A stretch of DNA of 5,554 bases from CAYLLT01 sp964548565 (GTDB taxonomy: Bacteria; Planctomycetota; Phycisphaerae; UBA1845; PWPN01). The DNA lies in contig CAZJTF010000424.1 of assembly GCA_964548565.1 (NCBI GenBank), forward strand, positions 1-5,554, read 5' to 3'. Of this stretch, positions 1 through 5,554 are shown one piece after another; the stretch's first letter is position 1, and each line of letters opens with the position of its first letter. Under the pieces are notes generated by a model. That model made no database searches, was not told where the DNA came from, and worked only from the letters and a program-made list of their open reading frames with translations. The position numbers were made by a program, and so were the translations under genes.

Positions 1-1190
1 TCAGCAGCACCTGGACGGTGGCGAGCCATGTCGGTCTTGCCTGGTTCCTGGTCGTCGCCCTGTTGCTTCTGCTCGGTTACGCCACCAAGGTTTCGGCGGT
101 CTACTCGCGGCGCGTGCTGTTCGCCTGGTTCCTGCTGACACCGCCGCTGATGGCAGGGCTCGTGGTGCTGCTGCGGCAGTGGGCCCGGCGGATCCTGATC
201 GCCTCAGGGCAGGCACGCACGGCGGTGATCGCCGGCGGCAACCGCGTGAGCCAGCGGCTGATCGAGACGATGCGTGAGCGACCCGAGCTGGGGCTGGTGT
301 GCCATGGGCTGTTCGACGACCGCAGCGCCGAGCGTTGCGGGGAGGCGTTCGCGGGGCTGCTGCGCGGGCGCTTCGCGGATCTGGCGGCCTATGTGCGTAC
401 GCACCGCATCGACACGGTGTTCATCGCCACGCCGTTCAACCATCTCGAGCGCACCGGACAGTTGCTGAGCGAACTGGCGGATACGACGGCGTCGATCTAC
501 TACGTACCCGACGTGTTCGTGTTCGACCTGATCCAGTCGCGCACCATCGATATCAGCGGTACGCCGGTGGTGGCGTTGCGCGAGACGCCGTTCGCGGGCT
601 GGCGCGGTCTCGCCAAGCGGGCGAGCGACCTGGTGCTGGCCTCGCTCATGATCCTGATCGGGCTGCCGCTGTTTCTCGGCGTGGCGCTGGCAGTCAGGGT
701 CAGCTCGCCGGGCAGCGTGATCTTTCGCCAGCGCCGCTATGGGCTCGATGGCGCGGAGATCGTGGTGTGGAAGTTCCGCACCATGAAGGTGTCGGAGGAT
801 GGTGCGCAGGTGAACCAGGCGACGCGCGACGACCCGCGCATCACGCCGGTCGGCCGGGTGCTGCGCAAGTACTCGCTCGACGAGCTGCCGCAGCTTTTCA
901 ACGTGCTGCAGGGGCGGATGAGCCTGGTCGGCCCGCGGCCGCACGCCGTGGCGCACAACGAGACCTACCGCCGGCTCATCGACGGCTACATGATCCGCCA
1001 CAAGGTGACGCCGGGCATCACGGGCCTCGCGCAGGTGAACGGCTGCCGCGGCGAGACGGCGAACATCGAGGACATGGAGCGACGGGTGCAGTACGACCTC
1101 GATTACCTGCGCCACTGGTCGCTGGCGCTTGACCTGAAGATCCTCGTGCGCACGCTGACGGTGCTGTTCCGCGACCACAAAGCGTACTGA
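1..1190 (+). CDS. Undecaprenyl-phosphate sugar-1-phosphate transferase, 5'-partial (WcaJ/EpsB-like polyprenyl glycosylphosphotransferase)
   Basis: This inner-membrane enzyme transfers a sugar-1-phosphate (probably glucose- or galactose-1-phosphate) from a UDP-sugar to undecaprenyl phosphate, the first committed step of exopolysaccharide repeat-unit assembly. The frame is already open at base 3, upstream of a GTG at 18, and the visible 390 residues are shorter than the usual ~460, so the true start and the first membrane helices lie outside the window. Numbering from the GTG, two hydrophobic helices (about 7-23 and 33-52) precede a Rossmann-like CoA_binding_3 domain (about 67-165). The catalytic bacterial sugar transferase domain begins near K200 (KRASDL), followed by a re-entrant hydrophobic helix (about 205-227). 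It carries the catalytic Asp-Glu pair D288-E289 (SLDELPQL) and VGPRP at 304-308. The C-terminus RDHKAY resembles the family ending. The stop is 82 bases before the exosortase, same strand, so co-transcription is plausible. Family is secure; sugar specificity is not readable. Confidence 0.93.
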   Translation, partial: SSTWTVASHVGLAWFLVVALLLLLGYATKVSAVYSRRVLFAWFLLTPPLMAGLVVLLRQWARRILIASGQARTAVIAGGNRVSQRLIETMRERPELGLVCHGLFDDRSAERCGEAFAGLLRGRFADLAAYVRTHRIDTVFIATPFNHLERTGQLLSELADTTASIYYVPDVFVFDLIQSRTIDISGTPVVALRETPFAGWRGLAKRASDLVLASLMILIGLPLFLGVALAVRVSSPGSVIFRQRRYGLDGAEIVVWKFRTMKVSEDGAQVNQATRDDPRITPVGRVLRKYSLDELPQLFNVLQGRMSLVGPRPHAVAHNETYRRLIDGYMIRHKVTPGITGLAQVNGCRGETANIEDMERRVQYDLDYLRHWSLALDLKILVRTLTVLFRDHKAY

Positions 1191-1257
1191 GAGACGTGGC
1201 CAACAACGACAGGGCGTCGTGCCGGCAATCGGCCAGGCGCCGGAATGTTCAAAAGCC

Positions 1258-1266
1258 AGGGAAGGG
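1258..1266 (+). promoter_or_regulatory. Ribosome binding site that sets the exosortase start
   Basis: The purine-rich AGGGAAGGG ends six bases before the ATG at 1273, a good Shine-Dalgarno position. It supports ATG 1273 (protein starting MLTTERRW) over the in-frame upstream GTG at 1219, which would add 18 polar residues (MPAIGQAPEC...) atypical for the start of a membrane exosortase and has no comparable purine run upstream. Confidence 0.6.
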
Positions 1267-1272
1267 CTCCGC

Positions 1273-2871
1273 ATGCTGACGACAGAAAGACGCTGGCTGC
1301 CGATCGCCGGGCTGCTGCTCATAGTGGCTGCGCTCGGGGTCACCTTCGACGAGGGTCTCGCCAAGATGGTGAAGACCCAGTGGCAGATGCCGGAGTACCA
1401 GCACAGCTACCTGATTCCGTTCATCGCCCTGTATCTGATCTGGGCCAAGGCGACCGAGCTGCAGCGCGTGCCGATGGAGCCTTCGTGGGCAGGTGTTGGC
1501 GTGATGGTGGTCGGCTTTCTGGTGTTCCTTGCCGGAGAGCTCAGTGCGATTTCGACGATCGTGCAATACGCTTTCCTGATCACCGTACTCGGGCTGGTCA
1601 TCGCGTTGATCGGCGTACGGGCAGCCGCCGTGATCTGGGCCGGGCTTGCGTACCTGTTTTTCATGATCCCGCTTCCCGTCATGGTGACTCACAACCTGTC
1701 GGGCACGTTCCAGCTCTGGTCCTCCGAAATCGGCACCGCCTTCCTGCGCCTGGTCGGCATCAGCGTCTTCCTCGAAGGCAACGTCATCGACCTCGGCGTC
1801 TACAAGCTGCAGGTGGTCGAGGCCTGCAGCGGGCTGCGCTACCTCTTCCCGCTGACGAGCTTCGCCTTCTTCTGCGCCTACATCTTCCGCGGCCGGCTGT
1901 GGCAGAAGGCGGTGATCTTCGTCTCCGCAGTGCCGATCACGATCCTCATGAACAGCTTCCGCATCGCCGTCACCGGCGTGCTGGTCAACATGTACGGCAC
2001 CTCCCAGGCCGAAGGCTTCCTGCACTACTTCGAGGGCTGGATCATCTTCGTCGCCTGCATTGCGCTGCTGTTCCTCGAGATGCTGCTGTTCTCGCTCATG
2101 GCCGGGCGGCGCCTTGCCGAGACCTTCGAGGTGGAGATCCCCGCGCTCGGCGACTTCCGCTACCTGATTCCGCCCGCCGGCCTGAAACCCCCGGCGCTCG
2201 CCGCGCTCGTGCTCGTCGGCGCCGGTGCGCTCGGCTCGCTCGCCATCGGTGCGCGCGAGGAACTGATCCCCGAGCGCGTCTCCCTGCAGCGCTTCCCGCT
2301 CGTGCTCGGCGAGTGGAACGGCCGCGACGGGCGCCTTGCCGCCGACGTCCTCGACGTCCTCAAGCCGAGCGACTACCTCATCGCCAACTACGCCACCCGC
2401 GACAACCCCGCCCCCGTCGAGCTCTACGTCGCCTACTACGACTCCCAGCGCAAGGACGCCACCGTCCACTCGCCGCGCGCCTGCCTGCCCGGCGGCGGCT
2501 GGCTGATCACAGATATCTCCCAGCGCGAGATCCCGGAACTCCTTCCCGACGGAGCACCGCTGCCCTTCAACCGCGTCGTCATCGAGCAGAGCGGCCAGAA
2601 AGCGCTCGTCTACTACTGGTTCATGCAGCGCGGCCGCTACCTCACCAGCGAGTACCTGGTGAAGTGGTACATCTTCTGGGACGCCCTCACCCGCAACCGC
2701 ACCGACGGGGCCATGGTGCGGGTGATGACCATGGTGCCGGAGGGCACGGACGTCGCCGCCGCGGACGAGCGCGTACAGCAGTTCATCCGGGCCGCGGAGC
2801 CGAAGCTGTATTACCACATACCGCAGGAGGTGGTGGCGGTCGGAGGTGACGGCGTGGGAACGAGCCGGTGA
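1273..2871 (+). CDS. xrtD: Exosortase fused to C-terminal EpsI domain (XrtD-like)
   Basis: Exosortases are multi-pass inner-membrane cysteine proteases/transpeptidases that recognise C-terminal sorting tags (PEP-CTERM and relatives) on exported proteins, typically in species that make exopolysaccharide. From ATG 1273 the protein has 532 residues. The N-terminal part (about 10-290) holds many hydrophobic helices and the three conserved residues: Cys185 in EACSGLRYLFPL, Arg230 in NSFRIAVTG and His251 in GFLHYFEGW. After a further hydrophobic segment (about 305-322) comes a soluble EpsI (DUF3485) domain, about 335-525, with FPLVLGEWNGR near 341-351, the HSPRACLPGGGW motif (H399, C404, W410) and VYYWFMQRGR (446-455). 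EpsI is a separate gene in many exosortase A loci; the fused form is, from memory, typical of the VPLPA-CTERM exosortase XrtD, so subtype and symbol are tentative while the exosortase-EpsI call is firm. It lies 82 bases after the sugar transferase, and its TGA overlaps a GTG (2868) that now opens only a 65-codon frame. No CTERM-tagged substrate is visible in the window. Confidence 0.93.
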   Translation: MLTTERRWLPIAGLLLIVAALGVTFDEGLAKMVKTQWQMPEYQHSYLIPFIALYLIWAKATELQRVPMEPSWAGVGVMVVGFLVFLAGELSAISTIVQYAFLITVLGLVIALIGVRAAAVIWAGLAYLFFMIPLPVMVTHNLSGTFQLWSSEIGTAFLRLVGISVFLEGNVIDLGVYKLQVVEACSGLRYLFPLTSFAFFCAYIFRGRLWQKAVIFVSAVPITILMNSFRIAVTGVLVNMYGTSQAEGFLHYFEGWIIFVACIALLFLEMLLFSLMAGRRLAETFEVEIPALGDFRYLIPPAGLKPPALAALVLVGAGALGSLAIGAREELIPERVSLQRFPLVLGEWNGRDGRLAADVLDVLKPSDYLIANYATRDNPAPVELYVAYYDSQRKDATVHSPRACLPGGGWLITDISQREIPELLPDGAPLPFNRVVIEQSGQKALVYYWFMQRGRYLTSEYLVKWYIFWDALTRNRTDGAMVRVMTMVPEGTDVAAADERVQQFIRAAEPKLYYHIPQEVVAVGGDGVGTSR

Positions 2872-2946
2872 GTCGCATCTTTGGCATTTTGGTCTACCAT
2901 GGCAGCAGTGCAGCGGGGCTCGCCGCGCGGAAGCCGTTTCCAAAGT

Positions 2947-3336
2947 ATGAGATGGATCGAAGAGAGCGGATCGGTCTTCCGATGGCGCGGTGTGGTTCCA
3001 GGGCTTGTAGCACTCGTGGCCACTGCGTGTGCGGCGTCGACACCACGAGCAGCGTTTGCAGGTGACACTGCAGCGGCCTCCAGGTTGCCATCCATACGAA
3101 TGACCGCGGTTGAGCCGATCTCATCGGAGCCAATCCTCCCCACAGTCGTTCCAGTGGTGTCGTCGGCAAGGACCCTGCATCTCTCGGCGGCACGCGGCGA
3201 ATTCGAGCCTGTCAGCTTTCTGATCAGAACGGGAGCGAGTGCCGCAGCGTCACTGAAATTGATACCAAGTGATCTGACGGAGACGGAAAACGGTGCTGTG
3301 ACGTACGGTACGTCCGAACGCTGGAAGCCCTGGTGA
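2947..3336 (+). pseudogene. Truncated secreted protein, N-terminus of a DUF4091/GH123-like glycoside hydrolase (tentative)
   Basis: From ATG 2947 the frame codes 129 residues. The start looks like a Sec signal peptide: a basic/polar n-region (MRWIEESGSVFRWRG), a hydrophobic core VVPGLVALVATACA and a likely signal peptidase cut after AFA (before GD). The mature part contains LSAARGEFEPVSFLIR (79-94) and then LKLIPSDLTE, which resembles the opening beta-domain of DUF4091/GH123-like secreted glycosidases (pattern: GEYEPVSFVVR...L.V..SDL). Those proteins are usually several hundred residues long. Here the frame ends abruptly at TGA 3334-3336 and no catalytic region follows, so I read it as a 3'-deleted or frameshifted relic. 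The frame is also open upstream through ATG 2899 to TTG 2881, but those starts would bury the signal peptide. No strong ribosome site precedes 2947 (GGAAG at 2929-2933 is rather far away). It could instead be a genuine small exported protein; family assignment is from motif memory only. Confidence 0.4.
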
Positions 3337-3475
3337 GCATCATGTCGACGTATTCGTCGGTTGAGTCGAGGGTATCTGCCGCCTACCTGGCGAATCTTCG
3401 GCGTGACCTTCAGCAGCAACAGCTGCATGCCGGAAAATACAACCAGGGCGTACAGGTAGATTTCGTGGCGAGGTG
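3311..3475 (+). pseudogene. Frameshifted fragment of a small domain found in polysaccharide glycosyltransferases (tentative)
   Basis: Frame 2 at about 3311-3361 reads RPNAGSPGEHHVDVFVG and then hits TGA at 3362. Frame 3 immediately afterwards reads ESRVSAAYLANLRRDL, continues QQQQLHAGKYNQGVQVDF and stops at 3477. Omitting one T of the TT at 3361-3362 joins them into one segment. The joined text matches, from memory, a recurrent ~60-90-residue beta-rich module in bacterial surface-polysaccharide glycosyltransferases and related proteins (pattern: VDVFVDG, then A..fR.DL...Gi.dG.h.F.v.l). A second shift back to frame 2 after QVDF gives GEVVKRINRLREAA, which could continue the protein. No start codon with a ribosome site and no catalytic domain is seen, so this looks like an internal piece of a larger dead gene. 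The complementarity of the two frames across one base is directly visible; the family is a tentative recognition. Confidence 0.35.
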
Positions 3476-3601
3476 GTGAAGCGCATCAACCGGCTACGGG
3501 AAGCGGCGGCAGGCTCTCCTGGGGTTGGACCGAGAGTTCCACGATCGGGGGCAGCGTCAATATCACGAGGTACCGGTGTGCCCGAGAAATCAGATTTGGG
3601 G

Positions 3602-3727
3602 GGACGAGGACGTTGGCGGTGGTACGACTGGATTGACTGGGTGGGCGGTTATCCGTTCATTTTCTATCCTATCCCCGAGGCTGAGATTGCGGACGATGCC
3701 AGCACTTTGAAGCTCATCAAGCGTTGA
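3602..3727 (+). pseudogene. C-terminal remnant of a class I SAM-dependent methyltransferase (tentative)
   Basis: In frame 2 the segment reads GRGRWRWYDWIDWVGGYPF, continues IFYPIPEAEIADDAST and ends LKLIKR at TGA 3725-3727. The block YDWIDWVGGYPF closely resembles the signature near the end of a methyltransferase family common in polysaccharide and antigen clusters (pattern: WHDVVDWVGGYPFEVAKPEEI..F....GF.L..L). In intact members the SAM-binding GxGxG region lies well upstream. Here the upstream frame (open from GTG 3473) reads low-complexity Arg/Gly/Pro/Ser text with no such motif, and the part after GYPF departs from the usual EVAKPE. The last 43 bases overlap the open frame of the downstream oxidoreductase (open from 3685), which starts properly at 3757. 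I take it as the tail of a mostly deleted gene, not a working protein. Confidence 0.4.
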
Positions 3728-3756
3728 TTCGTCCGCCAGGTCCCAGTGAGCCAGTC

Positions 3757-5554
3757 GTGAAGCAACTCGTGCAGAAACTGCTGGATGGCAAAATGGCCAT
3801 CCTCGACGTCCCCACGCCGATGGTCGGCGCCGGCATGGTGCTGGTGGCCAACCATTACTCGCTGATCAGCGTCGGCACGGAGAAGAGCGTGGTCACCGCG
3901 GCCCGCGACAACCTCATCACCAAGGCGCGCAAGAAGCCCCAGCAGGTGAAGCAGGTGCTGGACACCCTGGCCACCCAGGGGCCGGTGCAGACCTACCGGG
4001 CGGTGATGAAGAAGCTCGATTCCTACTCGCCGCTGGGCTACAGCACGGCAGGCATCGTGCTGGCCGTCGGGGAGGGGGTGCGCGGCTTCCGGGCGGGGGA
4101 CCGGGTGGCCTGCGCCGGGGCGGGCTATGCCAACCACGCCGAGGTGGTGGTGATCCCCGAGAACCTCTGCGTGCGCCTGCCCGAAGGGGCGGACCTGGCC
4201 CTGGCGGCCTACAACACCGTGGGGGCGATCGCGCTGCAGGGCGTCCGCCAGGCCGACCTGCGGGTGGGCGAAAGCTGCGTGGTGATCGGTATCGGCCTGC
4301 TGGGCCACCTCACGGCCCTCATTTTGCGGGCCTCCGGGGTCCGGGTGCTGGGCGTGGACGTCCGTGAGCGGGCGCTGGAGCTCGGCCGGCAGCATTGCCT
4401 GGACGATGCCGCCGTGATGAGCGATCCCTCGCTGGCGGACCGTGTAATGCGCCTCAGCGGAGGAGTGGGGGTGGACGCCGTGATCATCACGGCCGCCACC
4501 CGGAGCCTCGAGCCCATCAACCTGGCCGGCCAGCTGCTGCGGAAGCGCGGCACGGTGGTGATCGTCGGCGACGTGCCCACCGGCTTCCAGCGGGACCCGG
4601 ACTTCTACCGCAAGGAGCTGACCGTCCGGATGTCCTGCTCCTACGGCCCCGGCCGGTACGACCTCGAATACGAGGAAAAGGGCTTCGACTACCCGCCCGG
4701 CTACGTCCGCTGGACCGAGAACCGCAACATGCAGGCCTTCCAGGACCTGCTCCATTCCGGCCGCATCGACGCCGGCTACCTCACCTCGCACCGCTTCGCG
4801 TTCGACCAGGCCACCGACGCCTACGACATGATCGTCAAGGGCGAGACCGAGTGCCTCGGCGTGATGCTCGAGTACACCCCGGTGACGACGGTGGAGCACG
4901 GCAAGGTCGCGGTCCGCCCGGCCGCGGCGTCGCAACCGCATCCCGGCACCCTCGGCGTCGGCTTCATCGGCGCCGGCAGCTACGCGCTCGGGCACCTGCT
5001 GCCGCACCTCTCCGGCGCGAAGAACGTGGCGCTCACCGGCGTCATGACCGCCTCCGGCAACAGCAGCCGCGGCGTGGCCGAGAAGTACGGTTTTAGCTAC
5101 GCCACCGGCGACGCCCGCCAGGTGATGGACGACCCCGCCACGACTGCGGTGTTCATCGCCACCCGGCACGAATCGCACGGTGACTACGTGTTGCAGGCGC
5201 TGGCGGCCGGCAAGCATGTGTTCGTCGAGAAGCCGTTGTGCGTGACCGAGGACGAGCTGCGGGCGATCGAGCATGTGGTAAGGCAGGCCGGCGCCGGCGG
5301 TCACGGCGCGCGCCAGCTGCTCGTCGGCTTCAACCGCCGCTTCGCGCCGCTCGCGGTGCAGGCGAAGAAGGTGCTCGGCGCCGGTTCAGGGACCGGTTCA
5401 TCGCCCATGGCCATGGTCTACCGCGTCAATGCCGGGTCGATCCCCGCCGGCACCTGGATCCAGGACCCCGAGCTCGGCGGCGGCCGCATCATCGGCGAGG
5501 CCTGCCACTTCATCGACTTCATGACGTGGATGAACGGCTCCCTGCCCGTCAGCG
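3757..5554 (+). CDS. Bi-domain oxidoreductase: zinc-free MDR dehydrogenase domain fused to Gfo/Idh/MocA domain, 3'-partial
   Basis: This cytoplasmic NAD(P)-dependent enzyme is probably involved in making or modifying a sugar for the polysaccharide; substrate unknown. The frame is open from 3685 to the window end (599 codons from GTG 3757); the family runs to ~700 residues, so about 100 are missing. Domain 1 (about 1-370) is a medium-chain dehydrogenase: SLISVGTEKS (35-44) occupies the place of the catalytic-zinc Cys motif, YSPLGYS is at 90-96, GDRVACAGAGYANHAE starts at 114, and the nucleotide-binding GIGLLG is at 178-183. No structural-zinc cysteine cluster is present. Domain 2 (from about 398) is Gfo/Idh/MocA: GVGFIGAGSYA (400-410), the EKP motif at 491-493, VGFNRRFAP near 514, and GGGRIIGEACHFIDF (574-588) with H584. 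GTG 3757 is chosen because the protein then begins (M)KQLVQKLLDGK as relatives do; the ribosome site (AGTGAG, 3745-3750) is weak. Family members recur in exopolysaccharide clusters. Arg and Gly codon choice changes near 4620-4690. Confidence 0.93.
   Translation, partial: MKQLVQKLLDGKMAILDVPTPMVGAGMVLVANHYSLISVGTEKSVVTAARDNLITKARKKPQQVKQVLDTLATQGPVQTYRAVMKKLDSYSPLGYSTAGIVLAVGEGVRGFRAGDRVACAGAGYANHAEVVVIPENLCVRLPEGADLALAAYNTVGAIALQGVRQADLRVGESCVVIGIGLLGHLTALILRASGVRVLGVDVRERALELGRQHCLDDAAVMSDPSLADRVMRLSGGVGVDAVIITAATRSLEPINLAGQLLRKRGTVVIVGDVPTGFQRDPDFYRKELTVRMSCSYGPGRYDLEYEEKGFDYPPGYVRWTENRNMQAFQDLLHSGRIDAGYLTSHRFAFDQATDAYDMIVKGETECLGVMLEYTPVTTVEHGKVAVRPAAASQPHPGTLGVGFIGAGSYALGHLLPHLSGAKNVALTGVMTASGNSSRGVAEKYGFSYATGDARQVMDDPATTAVFIATRHESHGDYVLQALAAGKHVFVEKPLCVTEDELRAIEHVVRQAGAGGHGARQLLVGFNRRFAPLAVQAKKVLGAGSGTGSSPMAMVYRVNAGSIPAGTWIQDPELGGGRIIGEACHFIDFMTWMNGSLPVS
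5381..5400 (+). repeat. Two in-frame copies of CCGGTTCA, 12-base period
   Basis: CCGGTTCA occurs at 5381-5388 and again at 5393-5400, twelve bases apart. The period is a multiple of three, so it adds a small Gly/Ser stretch (AGSGTGSS) in the Gfo/Idh/MocA domain just after the NRRFAPL region. The local protein is flexible and loop-like. It may be a recent short duplication; no regulatory role is suggested. Confidence 0.4.

Larger units (their letters stand above)
2872..3756. other. Lower-GC interval without an intact gene (decayed genes)
   Basis: This 885-base stretch separates two GC-rich genes. Hand counts over single 60-base rows give 75% GC at 2281-2340 (exosortase), 60% at 3121-3180, 53% at 3421-3480, 50% at 3661-3720, then 75% at 4201-4260 (oxidoreductase). 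Every + frame is broken by stops at short intervals; the longest + frame is 2881-3336. Recognisable pieces of three families sit in different frames and are listed separately. Bases 2872-2946 and about 3476-3601 hold nothing I can assign. The 205-codon open frame on the minus strand (2811-3428) has no recognisable motif and runs antisense to the exosortase end and these pieces, so I treat it as chance. I see no transposase fragment, terminal inverted repeat or target duplication. Sequencing or assembly error could explain some frame breaks but not the mixture of unrelated families. Confidence 0.6.

Noticed and set aside
1221..1243. GCCGG/CCGGC inverted repeat before the exosortase as a possible terminator
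   Set aside because: The stem is only five pairs around a 12-base loop, with no T-run after it; expected by chance at this GC.
1219..1272. Upstream GTG start giving an 18-residue longer exosortase
   Set aside because: The extension is polar and unlike the family, and the clear AGGGAAGGG site serves ATG 1273.
2344..2361. Tandem GACGTCCTC x2 in the exosortase EpsI domain
   Set aside because: A nine-base in-frame repeat coding DVLDVL in a helix; short and within normal coding variation.
1249..2943. 564-codon open frame on the minus strand
   Set aside because: Antisense to the exosortase with His/Asp/Glu-rich text and no recognisable motif; a mirror of the coding strand's codon bias.
2872..3756. 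Insertion sequence or integron remnant in the low-GC stretch
   Set aside because: No transposase or integrase motif, terminal inverted repeats, attC-like structure or flanking duplication could be found by eye.
3840..3847. GCTGGTGG, identical to the E. coli Chi octamer
   Set aside because: It arises from ordinary Leu-Val codons in a GC-rich gene, and Chi function is species-specific; a single copy means nothing here.
4395..5096. 233-codon + strand frame inside the oxidoreductase
   Set aside because: Low-complexity Arg/Gly/Pro text overlapping the real gene in another frame.
3664..5304. 546-codon open frame on the minus strand
   Set aside because: It is antisense to the clearly homologous oxidoreductase, is rich in His, Arg, Gly and Val as expected for a complementary frame of GC-rich DNA, and shows no domain.

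Overview
The window is part of a surface-polysaccharide (exopolysaccharide) and exosortase locus from a GC-rich Gram-negative bacterium, most likely a proteobacterium. This rests on the gene set (polyprenyl-phosphate sugar transferase, exosortase fused to EpsI, bi-domain oxidoreductase) and on coding regions at roughly 65-75% GC with strongly G/C-ending codons. No ribosomal or other phylogenetic marker is present, so the group cannot be narrowed further. All genes and gene relics I can support lie on the + strand.

Layout: (1) 1-1190 is an undecaprenyl-phosphate sugar-1-phosphate transferase, cut at its N-terminus by the window edge. It would start the polysaccharide repeat unit on the lipid carrier. 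(2) 1273-2871 is an exosortase with the family's Cys, Arg and His residues, fused to a C-terminal EpsI domain. This is the XrtD-like architecture, which processes C-terminal sorting tags (CTERM) on exported proteins. (3) 2872-3756 holds no convincing intact gene. GC falls to about 50-60%, and three different protein families can be glimpsed as short pieces in changing frames: the secreted N-terminus of a DUF4091/GH123-like protein, a frameshifted piece of a small domain seen in polysaccharide glycosyltransferases, and the C-terminal end of a SAM-dependent methyltransferase. I read this as a stretch of decayed genes. (4) 3757-5554 is a large oxidoreductase that runs off the right edge: a medium-chain dehydrogenase domain without the usual zinc cysteine, followed by a Gfo/Idh/MocA domain. 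It has no stop codon in the window, but its frame is open throughout and its family is clear.

The genes fit one theme: lipid-linked glycan initiation, processing of tagged surface proteins alongside the glycan, and redox modification of sugars for that glycan. The most unusual parts are the decayed stretch between the exosortase and the oxidoreductase, and an abrupt change in Arg/Gly codon choice inside the oxidoreductase near 4620-4690, which suggests mosaic ancestry. I found no RNA gene, CRISPR array, insertion sequence, convincing terminator or promoter, and nothing that amounts to a wholly new system.
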